NCBI GenBank assembly: GCA_002898215.1
Contig: BEIF01000001.1
Coordinates: 1-64,000 of the forward strand
DNA: 64,000 bases
Direction: 5' to 3'
Source: a bacterium HR29
GTDB taxonomy: Bacteria > Chloroflexota > Dehalococcoidia > Tepidiformales > Tepidiformaceae
Below, in pieces: positions 8,483-15,692 of the stretch (within the stretch, counting starts at the first letter, position 1; every line of letters begins with the position of its first letter). A program made the position numbers and the translations under genes. Under the pieces are notes generated by a model. That model did not search any database and was not told the DNA's origin. It saw nothing but the letters and a program-made list of their open reading frames with translations.

Positions 8483-8525
8483 GGGGCCCCTTCCTCACCG
8501 GGCCGCCCTAGGGCATCCTTTCGCC

Positions 8526-8939
8526 ATGGCCACCTACGACGAGCTCCAGATCGGCGCAACCGCATCCTTCTCGAAGACCATCTCGGAGACGGACGTCTAC
8601 CTCTTCGCTGGCATCAGCGGCGACTTCAATCCCGCCCACGTCAACGCCGTGGAGGCGGCCAAGGGGATGTTCAAGCAGCGCGTCGTCCACGGCATGCTCA
8701 CCGCCTCGTTCATCTCCACCGTCCTGGCGATGCGGCTACCCGGGCCTGGCACCATTTACGTCGGGCAGGAGCTCCAGTTCCGTGCGCCGGTCTTCATCGG
8801 CGACACGGTCACGGCGACCGTGGAGTGCATCGAGAAGATCGAGGAGCGCAAATGGGCCCGCTTCAAGACGACCGTCACCAACCAGGACGGCAAGGTCGTC
8901 GTCACGGGAGTCGCCACCGTCATCCCACCCGCGAGCTGA
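8526..8939 (+). CDS. MaoC-like (R)-specific enoyl-CoA hydratase
   Basis: A 137-residue single hotdog domain. The hydratase-2 signature is clear: FAGISGDFNPAHVN supplies the catalytic Asp and His, followed by VVHGMLTASFIS and a C-terminal hotdog strand (GDTVTATVECIEKI). PhaJ/MaoC proteins hydrate enoyl-CoA to (R)-3-hydroxyacyl-CoA, or act in related thioester reactions (family knowledge). Its place between a methyltransferase-like gene and a small membrane protein gives no pathway hint. The start is ATG 8526-8528. Confidence 0.85.
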   Translation: MATYDELQIGATASFSKTISETDVYLFAGISGDFNPAHVNAVEAAKGMFKQRVVHGMLTASFISTVLAMRLPGPGTIYVGQELQFRAPVFIGDTVTATVECIEKIEERKWARFKTTVTNQDGKVVVTGVATVIPPAS

Positions 8940-8961
8940 GCCTGCTACGCTCCCGCATCCG

Positions 8962-9468
8962 ATGACGAGTTCGCCCCCGGTTCGCAGGCGCCGCCTCGAC
9001 CAGCCCGAACAGGAACCGGTCGGGAAGGGTTGCCTGGTCGCCGGTGCGGTGCTGGGCATCGTGGTCGGAGCGGTGCTGGCCTTCTTCGGCTACCCCTGGG
9101 TCCTCCGAACCTTCTTCGCGGAGGAGGTCGTTGCCCCGGGGGGCGTCTACCAGGGCGACGCGAAAACCCTCCGTCTCCTGGGGTACGATTTCGACCCCGA
9201 AACCCGCATCCTCGAGGTGCGTCTTTCCGTGCGGACGAACAAGACGTGGCGCCCCGGAGCGGAGAACTTCTTCGTCGACGTACGCGGCGAGCGGCATCCG
9301 GTGGAGGCGCTCCCGCCGGACCCGGCGATTCCGGAAACGTCGCTCCAGTTCCAGCTCGGCCAGGAACGGACCCTCCTCCTCCGCTTCCGGCTTCCGAAAC
9401 GGGACTCCGTCCCCGAGGCGGTTCGCCTCGCCGACCCCAGTGTCCGCTTCGAACTGAACCCACCATGA
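8962..9468 (+). CDS. Membrane-anchored protein of unknown function
   Basis: A 168-residue protein with a short basic cytoplasmic N-terminus (VRRRRLDQ), one transmembrane segment (about 30-52; CLVAGAVLGIVVGAVLAFFG) and an exported beta-rich domain of about 110 residues with alternating hydrophobic strands (ILEVRLSVRTNKTW, LLLRFRLPKR). The family is not recognised. The start is ATG 8962-8964. Its last codons overlap the start of the glycosylase gene (ATGA), so the two are probably translationally coupled. Confidence 0.7.
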   Translation: MTSSPPVRRRRLDQPEQEPVGKGCLVAGAVLGIVVGAVLAFFGYPWVLRTFFAEEVVAPGGVYQGDAKTLRLLGYDFDPETRILEVRLSVRTNKTWRPGAENFFVDVRGERHPVEALPPDPAIPETSLQFQLGQERTLLLRFRLPKRDSVPEAVRLADPSVRFELNPP

Positions 9469-10082
9469 CTTCGGACGTCGCAGCGCGCCCTGTCTTCGAA
9501 ACGCCCGAGGGCCCGGTTCCCACGCTGCCGCACTACCTCCGGCCCGGCCTGCGGCTCGTCTTCATCGGCTACAACCCGGCCATCTACTCCGCCCGGGCGG
9601 GCCACTACTACGCCCGTCCCGGCAACGTCTTCTGGCGCCAGCTCAGCGAGAGCGGCCTCGTCTCGCGGCCCGTGGGACCGGAGGACGACGCTCGCCTGAT
9701 GGACGAGGCAGGGATTGGGTTCGTCGACCTTTGCCCGCGGCCCACGGTCCGGGCCGAACACCTCACCCCAGAGGAGATCGAGGCTGGGGCCCGGCGTCTG
9801 CACCGGCAGCTCGTCGAACACCTCCCGCGCATCGCTGTGTTCAGCGGGAAGGGCATCTACGCCCACTTCGCGCGGGTGAACTTCGGACTTCCGAGCAGCC
9901 GGTTGGCGCGGCGGCCGTACGGCGAGCAGCCGGAGCGACTGGAGGGCCGCGCTGGCGTGACCCGCCTCTGGGTCATTCCCTCGTCGTCCGGGCTCGCCAG
10001 CCGCTGGCACCGCGAACGGCTTCTCTGGCTCCGACGCCTTCGTGAAGCATTGGCCGAAATCGAAGAGGAGTCCTGCCAGTGA
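9465..10082 (+). CDS. mug: Mismatch-specific uracil/thymine-DNA glycosylase (TDG/Mug family)
   Basis: Excises uracil or thymine mispaired with guanine. The 205-residue product has the family-2 UDG motif 1 as GYNPAIYSARAGHYYARPG, closer to vertebrate TDG (GHHY-GPGN) than to E. coli Mug, with the asparagine of GYNP in place. The second motif reads VIPSSSGLAS. Deamination repair is especially relevant at high temperature (inference). The start is ATG 9465-9467, overlapping the preceding gene by 4 nt, and the stop overlaps the next gene by 4 nt, so the three form one transcript. Confidence 0.9.
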   Translation: MTSDVAARPVFETPEGPVPTLPHYLRPGLRLVFIGYNPAIYSARAGHYYARPGNVFWRQLSESGLVSRPVGPEDDARLMDEAGIGFVDLCPRPTVRAEHLTPEEIEAGARRLHRQLVEHLPRIAVFSGKGIYAHFARVNFGLPSSRLARRPYGEQPERLEGRAGVTRLWVIPSSSGLASRWHRERLLWLRRLREALAEIEEESCQ

Positions 10083-11083
10083 TGCGCGCCGCCATCGTCC
10101 GCCGCACCGCTCCGGCGACCGCATCGCCGCTCGAACTCGCCGACCTCCCTGTGCCCGAGCCTGGCCCGGGCGAGCTGCTCCTGCGCGTCCGTGCCTGCGC
10201 CGTCTGCCGTACCGACCTCCAAATCGCCGAGGGTGACCTGCCCGCGCGCCGCCTCCCCATCGTTCCCGGCCATCAGGCCGTGGGCGAGGTCGTCGCCCTG
10301 GGCCCTGGTACGGAGGGCTGGCGGGTTGGGGATCGGGCCGGAGTGGCCTGGCTGGGCTGGACGTGCGGCGCCTGCAGGTTCTGCACCTCCGGCCGCGAAA
10401 ACCTCTGCCCGGACGCCCGCTTCACCGGCTGGGACCGCGACGGCGGATTCGGCGAATACCTCGTTGCCGATGCCCGCTTCGCCCTCCGTCTTCCGGCAGG
10501 GTTCGACGACCTGGCTGCCGCTCCGCTGCTCTGTGGAGGGGTCATCGGCTACCGCTCCCTCCTTCGGTCGGGCATCCGGCCGGGCGAGCGTCTCGGACTC
10601 TTCGGATTCGGCGCCTCGGCCACGCTCGCCATCCAAGTCGCGGTGCACTGGGGGTGCCGCGTTTTCGTCTTCACGCGGTCGCCCGAAGAGCAGGAGCGTG
10701 CCCGCCGCCTCGGCGCCGAGTGGGCGGGCGGCTACGGTGAGGCAGGCCCCGAACCCCTCGATGCGGCGGTCACATTCGCGCCCGTCGGAAGCGTGGTCAT
10801 CGAAGCGCTCCGCCGGCTGGAGCGCGGCGGTACGGTAGCCATCAACGCCATCCACCTCGACCGGGTCCCGGAGTTCTCGTACGACTGGCTCTGGCTCGAG
10901 CGCTCCATCTGCAGCGTTGCCAACTTCACCCGCCGCGATGCCGCCGAGTTCCTGGCTCTGGCGGCGGAGATCCCGATCCGCACGGAGTTCGACGTCTTTC
11001 CGCTCGAACGGGCGAACGATGCGCTCCGCGCCTTGGCTGAAGGTCGCGTGCGAGGCGCCGCTGTCCTTTCGCTCTCGGACTGA
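10079..11083 (+). CDS. Zinc-dependent alcohol dehydrogenase
   Basis: A 334-residue medium-chain dehydrogenase/reductase. Catalytic zinc ligands are the Cys of RACAVCRTDLQ, the His of VPGHQAVGEV and a Cys in LLCGGVIGYR. The structural-zinc loop is CGACRFCTSGRENLC. The NAD(P) fold is LGLFGFGASATLAIQVA, a variant of GxGxxG. It resembles the AdhA/YjgB-like zinc-binding alcohol dehydrogenases; the substrate cannot be deduced. Start: GTG 10079-10081 followed directly by ATG 10082; the GTG overlaps the glycosylase stop (GTGA). Confidence 0.88.
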   Translation: MMRAAIVRRTAPATASPLELADLPVPEPGPGELLLRVRACAVCRTDLQIAEGDLPARRLPIVPGHQAVGEVVALGPGTEGWRVGDRAGVAWLGWTCGACRFCTSGRENLCPDARFTGWDRDGGFGEYLVADARFALRLPAGFDDLAAAPLLCGGVIGYRSLLRSGIRPGERLGLFGFGASATLAIQVAVHWGCRVFVFTRSPEEQERARRLGAEWAGGYGEAGPEPLDAAVTFAPVGSVVIEALRRLERGGTVAINAIHLDRVPEFSYDWLWLERSICSVANFTRRDAAEFLALAAEIPIRTEFDVFPLERANDALRALAEGRVRGAAVLSLSD

Positions 11084-11157
11084 ACGGCGACCGGGTGGCC
11101 CTCGCCCAACCCGCGGCCATGTGCCAGGATGGCTCCATTACCGCGGAGGCATGGCCG

Positions 11158-11820
11158 GTGCCCATCTTCGGCTCTGCCGCCCGCCCCTTCGCTGACCGCG
11201 TCGATGCTGGCCGGCGCCTTGCCGAGGCCCTCGCCGTGCGCCGCTGGGAGCGGCCACTGGTGCTCGGCATCCCCAGGGGCGGGGTGGTCGTGGCCGCCGA
11301 AGTCGCGCGTCGACTCGGCGGCGAGCTCGGCGTCGTCGTCGCCCGCAAGCTCCGCACACCGGGCCAGCCGGAGCTCGCCATGGGCGCTGTGGCGGCCAAC
11401 GGCGCCACTTTCCTCGAGCCCGACGTCATCCGGAGTTTGGGGATCCCCCCCGAAGCGATCGAGCGGGAGCGTGCCATCCAGATCGAGGATGCCCGCCGGC
11501 GCGAGGAGCTCTACGGTGGCTCCGCGCTCCAGCGCTGTGCCGGCCGCGACGTGATCATCGTCGACGACGGCGTGGCCACCGGCTCGACGATGAAGGTAGC
11601 GGTTCGGGCGGTGAAGGAGGCTGGAGCCCGCACGGTCACCGTCGCCGTCCCGGTCGGTCCTCCCTCCACGATCGAGGAGCTCCGGGCCGAGGCCGATGAC
11701 GTGGTGTGCCTCGTCGTCGATCCCCTGTTCATGGCGGTCGGCGCTTACTACACGGATTTCAGCCCTACCAGTGATGACGAGGTGCTCGCGCTGCTCGGCC
11801 AAGGGCGCGCTGGTGGTTGA
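11158..11820 (+). CDS. Phosphoribosyltransferase-family protein
   Basis: A 220-residue protein of the stand-alone PRTase family, often found beside hydrolases (family knowledge). Visible are PFADRVDAGRRLAEAL, VLGIPRGGVVVAAEVA, the ARKLRTPGQPELAMGA segment and the PRPP-binding loop DVIIVDDGVATGST. The transferred base is unknown. The start is placed at GTG 11158-11160, because a GGAGG site (11145-11149) sits 8 nt upstream and the family normally begins just before the DRxDAG motif. Earlier in-frame starts (11095, 11119) lack ribosome sites and would add an unconserved tail. Confidence 0.82.
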   Translation: MPIFGSAARPFADRVDAGRRLAEALAVRRWERPLVLGIPRGGVVVAAEVARRLGGELGVVVARKLRTPGQPELAMGAVAANGATFLEPDVIRSLGIPPEAIERERAIQIEDARRREELYGGSALQRCAGRDVIIVDDGVATGSTMKVAVRAVKEAGARTVTVAVPVGPPSTIEELRAEADDVVCLVVDPLFMAVGAYYTDFSPTSDDEVLALLGQGRAGG

Positions 11821-11883
11821 GCCAGGGCTTCCGTTTCCTGTCCCCGACGCGTAGCATGAAAGGCAAACCGCAACGTGGCCGCC

Positions 11884-11988
11884 CTTATCGAGATTGGGTG
11901 GAGGGACCCGGCCCTGTGAAGCCCAGGCAACCTGCCCGAAGGGGCAAGGTGCCAAATCCGGCCCCCGAGGCCTTCGGGGGGAGATGAG
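11884..11988 (+). promoter_or_regulatory. SAM-I (S-box) riboswitch
   Basis: The conserved core is nearly complete: GTGGAGGGA, CCGGCCCTGTGAAGCCC, GGCAACC, then AAGGTGCCAAATCC, and a closing GAGATGAG. P1 is formed by CTTATC (11884-11889) with GATGAG (11983-11988). The P4 arm is the CCCCCGAGGCCTTCGGGGG hairpin. It precedes the threonine-synthase-like gene by about 190 nt on the same strand. SAM-I switches turn off sulfur/methionine genes when S-adenosylmethionine is abundant (established). A small hairpin GAGCG-CCAG-CGCTC (11988-12001) overlaps the last base of P1 and may belong to the expression platform. Confidence 0.95.
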
Positions 11989-12077
11989 AGCGCCAGCGCT
12001 CCTCGACCGGCCCATGCGGAACGAACCAAGGAGTCGATGCACGATGGTTTCGTCGTTGGGCCGAATGGCGATGCCCT

Positions 12078-12096
12078 AGCCCCTGCGGAAGGGGCT
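12078..12096 (+). terminator. Possible intrinsic hairpin in the riboswitch leader
   Basis: AGCCCCT and AGGGGCT pair around a 5-nt loop in the leader between the SAM riboswitch and the coding region. No U-tract follows, so it could be part of a transcriptional switch, a Rho-sensitive site or only a leader structure. Confidence 0.3.
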
Positions 12097-12176
12097 CCCC
12101 GGATCCCTTACTGGTGTTCCCCCTGCCCTCGCTGCGGCTCTGCCGTGCCGCCCCCCACTTCCGGAGGTGATAGCTC

Positions 12177-13421
12177 GTGAGCTTTGCAACCGAACTTCGC
12201 TGCCGTGAATGCCATCGCAGCTATCCACTCCAGGCGCTCCACGCCTGCGAGTTCTGCTTCGGCCCCTTGGAAGTCCAGTACGATTACGATGCGCTGCGGA
12301 GGCACGTCTCCCGCCGCCGGATCGAAGCTGGTCCGCCTTCCCTCTGGCGTTATCGCGACTTCCTCCCGTGCGATGCCGACGCCGCTATCGACATCGGCGC
12401 GGGGTTCACTCCCCTCATCCATGCGAAGAACCTGGGCAAGGTTCTCGGCCTTCCCCAGCTCTACCTGAAGAACGACACGGTGAATCCTACCTGGTCGTTC
12501 AAGGACCGGGTCGTCGCCGTGGCCGCCACTCGGGCTCGCGAACTGGGGTTCCAGAAGCTCGCCTGCGCCAGCACCGGCAACCTCGCGAACAGCGTTTCGG
12601 CCCACGCCGCTGCCGCGGGCATGGAAGCCATCGTCTTCATCCCCGCCGACCTGGAGGAGGGGAAGATCGTCGGCTCGAGCATCTACGGCCCCACGCTCGT
12701 GAAGGTCCGTGGCAACTACGACGCCGTGAACCGGCTCTGCGCCGAGCTAGCGGGGGCTTACAACTGGGCCTTCGTCAACGTGAACGTCCGCCCCTACTAC
12801 TCTGAAGGCTCGAAGACCCTCGGCTTCGAAGTGGCCGAACAGCTCGGCTGGCGTGCGCCCGACCACTGCGTCGTCCCCATCGCCTCCGGCTCCCTCTTCA
12901 TCAAGATCCGCAAAGGCCTGAACGAGCTGGCCCGCGTCGGCCTCATCGACGAGCCGCGCACCCGGATGAGCGGGGCTCAAGCGGCGGGGTGTTCGCCGGT
13001 CGCGACCGCTTGGGCCGAGCGCTCCATGAACTTCCGTCCCCAGAAGCCGAATACCATCGCCAAGTCGCTCGCGATCGGCAACCCGGCCGACGGCTACTAC
13101 GCCCTCGTCCAGCTCCGCGACACCAACGGTGATTGTGGCAGCGTGACCGACGACGAGATCGTCGAGGGCATGAAGCTCCTGGCCGAAACGGAAGGCATCT
13201 TCGCCGAGACGGCGGGAGGCGTCACCATCGCCTCCCTCAAGCAGCTCGTGGAGCGCGGGAGCATCCACCCGGACGAGCTGGTGGTAGCATTCATCACGGG
13301 CGCCGGCTTCAAGACGATCGATGCTGTCGCCGGGCGCCTGAAGCCGGCCCTCGAAATCGATGCCAGCCTCGAGAGCTTCGAGCGTGCCTACGGCGCGCTC
13401 GCTCACACGGGGGTTGCCTGA
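12177..13421 (+). CDS. thrC: Threonine synthase-like PLP enzyme under SAM riboswitch control
   Basis: A 414-residue fold-type II PLP enzyme. The N-terminus is a zinc-ribbon (CRECHRSYPLQALHACEFC), as in the long archaeal/actinobacterial threonine synthases. The PLP lysine is in NPTWSFKDRVV, the phosphate loop in ASTGNLANSVSAH. Threonine synthase converts O-phosphohomoserine to threonine (established). Here the gene follows a SAM-I riboswitch and is followed directly by NIL and ThiS/MoaD-type genes, which points to sulfur amino-acid synthesis. It may therefore be a paralogue that uses O-phosphohomoserine or a similar acceptor with sulfur (inference). Start: GTG 12177-12179 after GGAGGTGA. The stop overlaps the next ATG by one base (TGATG). 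Confidence 0.8.
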   Translation: MSFATELRCRECHRSYPLQALHACEFCFGPLEVQYDYDALRRHVSRRRIEAGPPSLWRYRDFLPCDADAAIDIGAGFTPLIHAKNLGKVLGLPQLYLKNDTVNPTWSFKDRVVAVAATRARELGFQKLACASTGNLANSVSAHAAAAGMEAIVFIPADLEEGKIVGSSIYGPTLVKVRGNYDAVNRLCAELAGAYNWAFVNVNVRPYYSEGSKTLGFEVAEQLGWRAPDHCVVPIASGSLFIKIRKGLNELARVGLIDEPRTRMSGAQAAGCSPVATAWAERSMNFRPQKPNTIAKSLAIGNPADGYYALVQLRDTNGDCGSVTDDEIVEGMKLLAETEGIFAETAGGVTIASLKQLVERGSIHPDELVVAFITGAGFKTIDAVAGRLKPALEIDASLESFERAYGALAHTGVA

Positions 13422-13663
13422 TGGCCGTCAAACGCGTCCGCTTCACCTTCCCCGAAGAGCTCATTCGCGAGCCGGTGATCTACCGGCTCGGCCACGAATT
13501 CCGCGTGATCACCAACATCCGCATGGCCGACGTCGACGAGCACACCGGCTGGGTCATCCTCGAACTCGAGGGCGACCCGGACGAGATCGAGCGGAGCCTC
13601 CGCTGGGCCGAGGCCCAGGGCGTCCGCGTCGACCCGATCACCGGCGACGTCGTCGAAGGCTAA
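13421..13663 (+). CDS. NIL-domain protein
   Basis: An 80-residue protein consisting of one NIL domain, the ACT-like module otherwise found at the C-terminus of the methionine importer ATPase MetN. It begins VRFTFPEELIREPVIYRL and continues with the VDEHTGWVILELEGDPDEI strand. NIL modules are linked to methionine sensing and to homocysteine-forming enzymes (family knowledge). In this operon it may bind methionine or SAM, or act as an adaptor (inference). The ATG shares a base with the upstream stop, so translation should be coupled. Confidence 0.85.
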   Translation: MAVKRVRFTFPEELIREPVIYRLGHEFRVITNIRMADVDEHTGWVILELEGDPDEIERSLRWAEAQGVRVDPITGDVVEG

Positions 13664-13697
13664 CCCTGCACCACTCCACGGGAAGAAAGGTTGAGCG

Positions 13698-13973
13698 ATG
13701 CCAGTCACCGTGCGCATTCCCCAGCCTCTCCGCGTTCTCACCGGCGGCCAGGCGACCGTGACCGCCGACGGCGGCAGCCTGCGAGCCTGCATCGACGGCC
13801 TCGAGGCAGCCTATCCGGGAATTCGGGAGCGCATCCTCGATGACGCGGGCGAAATCCGCCGCTTCGTCAACATCTACGTCAACGGCGACGACGTCCGCTT
13901 CATCCAGGGGCTGGACACCCCCCTTCGCGATGGGGACGAGGTGAGCATCGTGCCCGCGGTGGCGGGCGGCTGA
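13698..13973 (+). CDS. ThiS/MoaD-family sulfur carrier protein (CysO-like)
   Basis: A 91-residue beta-grasp protein. It starts with VTVRIPQPLRVLTGG, continues through VNIYVNGDDVRF and the hydrophobic GDEVSIVPAVA patch, and ends in Gly-Gly, the terminus that is activated to a thiocarboxylate in MoaD, ThiS and CysO. Length and terminus resemble mycobacterial CysO, which gives its sulfur to a PLP enzyme for cysteine synthesis (established for CysO-CysM). No molybdopterin or thiamine gene lies nearby. The operon instead pairs it with a threonine-synthase-like PLP enzyme, suggesting a related sulfur transfer. No ThiF-like activator or Mec-type protease lies in the window. Confidence 0.85.
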   Translation: MPVTVRIPQPLRVLTGGQATVTADGGSLRACIDGLEAAYPGIRERILDDAGEIRRFVNIYVNGDDVRFIQGLDTPLRDGDEVSIVPAVAGG

Positions 13974-13998
13974 GCAGCGCAGCCGGGTCCGAGGCGCG

Positions 13999-14265
13999 CT
14001 AGAAGACGTTCGGCCGGTTCGATTCCCCGCTCGAACTCGCGGGCGGCTGGCTGGCGGGAGGCGGCGGAGGGGGAGCTGCCTGCGCCTGCACCTGCGGGGC
14101 GGCGCTCTCCTTCTTCTCGTCGTCGTCTTCACGCACAGCGCGGCGGAACTCGCGGATCGACGTGCCCAAGTCCCGGCCGAGACGGCTGAACTTCCCCACG
14201 CCGAAGATGAGGATGATGGCCAGGGCGATGAGCGCGAGCTCCGGCCCTCCAATCGGTCCCAGCAT
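13999..14265 (-). CDS. tatA: Sec-independent protein translocase subunit TatA
   Basis: An 88-residue protein with the TatA/E layout: a short N-terminus, a transmembrane helix (PELALIALAIILIFGVGKF), the hinge GKFSRLGRDLG, and an amphipathic helix (SIREFRRAVRED), then a Pro/Gln/Ala-rich disordered tail. It forms the pore for folded proteins carrying twin-arginine signals. No tatC is nearby. The start is ATG 14263-14265 with GGAGGAGAGCG upstream; the longer upstream reading has no hydrophobic logic. It converges with the sulfur-carrier operon, 25 bp away. Confidence 0.85.
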   Translation of the reverse strand: MLGPIGGPELALIALAIILIFGVGKFSRLGRDLGTSIREFRRAVREDDDEKKESAAPQVQAQAAPPPPPPASQPPASSSGESNRPNVF

Positions 14266-14320
14266 CGCTCTCCTCCTTCCCCCGAAGGGACGGCGGTCCA
14301 CCTCATCCTACCACGCGTCC

Positions 14321-14351
14321 GCGGGGGGCGCCCGAACCGGACGCCCCCCGC
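14321..14351 (-). terminator. Hairpin terminator downstream of gltA
   Basis: GCGGGGGGCG (14321-14330) and CGCCCCCCGC (14342-14351) form a perfect 10-bp stem with an 11-nt loop, just after the gltA stop and before tatA on the same strand. Confidence 0.55.
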
Positions 14352-14375
14352 CAGGTGCTGGCCCCTGGTGCGCCT

Positions 14376-15518
14376 CTACCCGCGCTGCTCCATCGGGACG
14401 TAAGGCCGGTTCGGAGCACCCTCGTAGAGAGCGTTCGGCCTTACGAGCCGGTTGTCGGCGTACTGCTCCAACAGGTGGGCGGTCCAGCCGGCGATACGCG
14501 CCATGGCGAAGATCGGCGTGTACAGGTCGTGCGGGATGCCCAGCATCTTGTAAACCGAGGCGCTGAAGAAGTCGACGTTCGGATAGAGCGGCCGCCCCTC
14601 GAACCGCTTGAGGAGGTAGTCCCGCACCTTCGTCGAGAGGTGGAACCAATGCGCCTCCGGCGAAGTCTCGGCGAGCTCCCGCCCCAGCCGCTCGAGGATG
14701 ATCGCCCGCGGGTCGGTGGTCTTGTAGATGCGATGGCCGATACCGGGCACCCGCTCGCCCCTGGCCAGGAGCTGTTCGATGTACGGTTCGATGTTCGCTT
14801 CGTCGCCGATGGCCTGCAGCATCCGGAAGACGGCTTCGTTCGCCCCGCCGTGGAGGGGGCCCTTCAACGTGCCGATGGCCGAGGCGATGGCCGAGTACAT
14901 GTCGCTCAGCGTCGAGGCGGTGACGATGGCCGCGAAGGTCGACGCGTTCATCTCGTGCTCGGCGTGGAGGATCATCGCCACGTCGAACACGCGCTTCTCC
15001 AGCTCACTCGGCTCCTCGCCGCGCAGCATCCAGAGGAAGTTCGCCGCGTGCCCGAGGTCATCTCGAGCCGGAACCGGCTCCAGCCCTTGGCGCAGCCGGT
15101 GATAGGTCGCGATCACGGTTGGCATCCGGGCAGCCAGACGCGCGGCCGTAACCCGCAGCTGCTCCTGGGAGAGGTCGCTCGACTTCGGGTCGAGCGCTCC
15201 GGCGATGAGGACCGAGATCTCCAGGGCCCGCATGGGCCGGATCTGCCCCACGATCTCCCGGAGGATGCGCTCGTTCAGGCTCGAAAGCGGACGCTCGGAC
15301 TTCAGCTGGCGGTCGAGGCTCTCCAGCTCGTCCCTGGTCGGAAGCCGCAAGTTCCAGAGCAGGAACGCCGTCTCCTCGAAACTCGACTTCTCGGCCAACT
15401 CGAAGATGTCGTACCCGGCGTAAACCAGTTCGCCCTTCTGACCATCGATGCGGCAGAGCTTCGTCTCCGTGACGTAGACGCCCTCCAACCCCCGGGCAAT
15501 CTGCACCTGCTGCGTCAT
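14376..15518 (-). CDS. gltA: Citrate synthase (or 2-methylcitrate synthase)
   Basis: A 380-residue short-type citrate synthase condensing acetyl-CoA and oxaloacetate. Catalytic residues are the His of HAEHEMNAST, the His of LKGPLHGGANE and the Asp of YPNVDFFSASVY. PGIGHRIYKTTDPRA is the CoA-binding region. Short bacterial citrate synthases cannot be told from methylcitrate synthases by length, and no prp genes are nearby, so citrate synthase is the simpler call. The start is ATG 15516-15518. The 174-bp upstream gap holds a TTGTATACAA palindrome and a TATAGT box. Confidence 0.9.
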   Translation of the reverse strand: MTQQVQIARGLEGVYVTETKLCRIDGQKGELVYAGYDIFELAEKSSFEETAFLLWNLRLPTRDELESLDRQLKSERPLSSLNERILREIVGQIRPMRALEISVLIAGALDPKSSDLSQEQLRVTAARLAARMPTVIATYHRLRQGLEPVPARDDLGHAANFLWMLRGEEPSELEKRVFDVAMILHAEHEMNASTFAAIVTASTLSDMYSAIASAIGTLKGPLHGGANEAVFRMLQAIGDEANIEPYIEQLLARGERVPGIGHRIYKTTDPRAIILERLGRELAETSPEAHWFHLSTKVRDYLLKRFEGRPLYPNVDFFSASVYKMLGIPHDLYTPIFAMARIAGWTAHLLEQYADNRLVRPNALYEGAPNRPYVPMEQRG

Positions 15519-15567
15519 GTGCGGCTTCCCCTTTCTCGTCGGTCGGTACTCCTGCGGCGGCTGCCGA

Positions 15568-15577
15568 TTGTATACAA
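15568..15577. promoter_or_regulatory. TTGTATACAA palindrome upstream of gltA (candidate operator)
   Basis: A perfect 10-bp palindrome about 50 bp upstream of the gltA start, in a GC-rich gap where AT-rich symmetry stands out. A minus-strand TATAGT (15633-15638) could be the -10 box, putting the palindrome inside the leader. GntR-type regulators favour GT-AC dyads, but no regulator gene is nearby. Confidence 0.35.
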
Positions 15578-15692
15578 CCGGCCCCCACAGTGTAGCATCG
15601 GCCGAAGGATCTCCATAGCCCCGGTCGAACGGACTATAGATGGCCCGAGGGGGTAAGACCCATCCGCCCAGCTGATTCGCCTCGGCTGTGCC

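Noticed and set aside
11095-11157. Longer N-terminus for the phosphoribosyltransferase
   Set aside because: Starts at 11095 and 11119 lack ribosome sites; GTG 11158 has a well-placed GGAGG and fits the family start.
14016-14026. GGTTCGATTCC resembling a tRNA T-loop
   Set aside because: It lies in the 3' coding part of tatA; no acceptor stem or anticodon arm can be formed around it.
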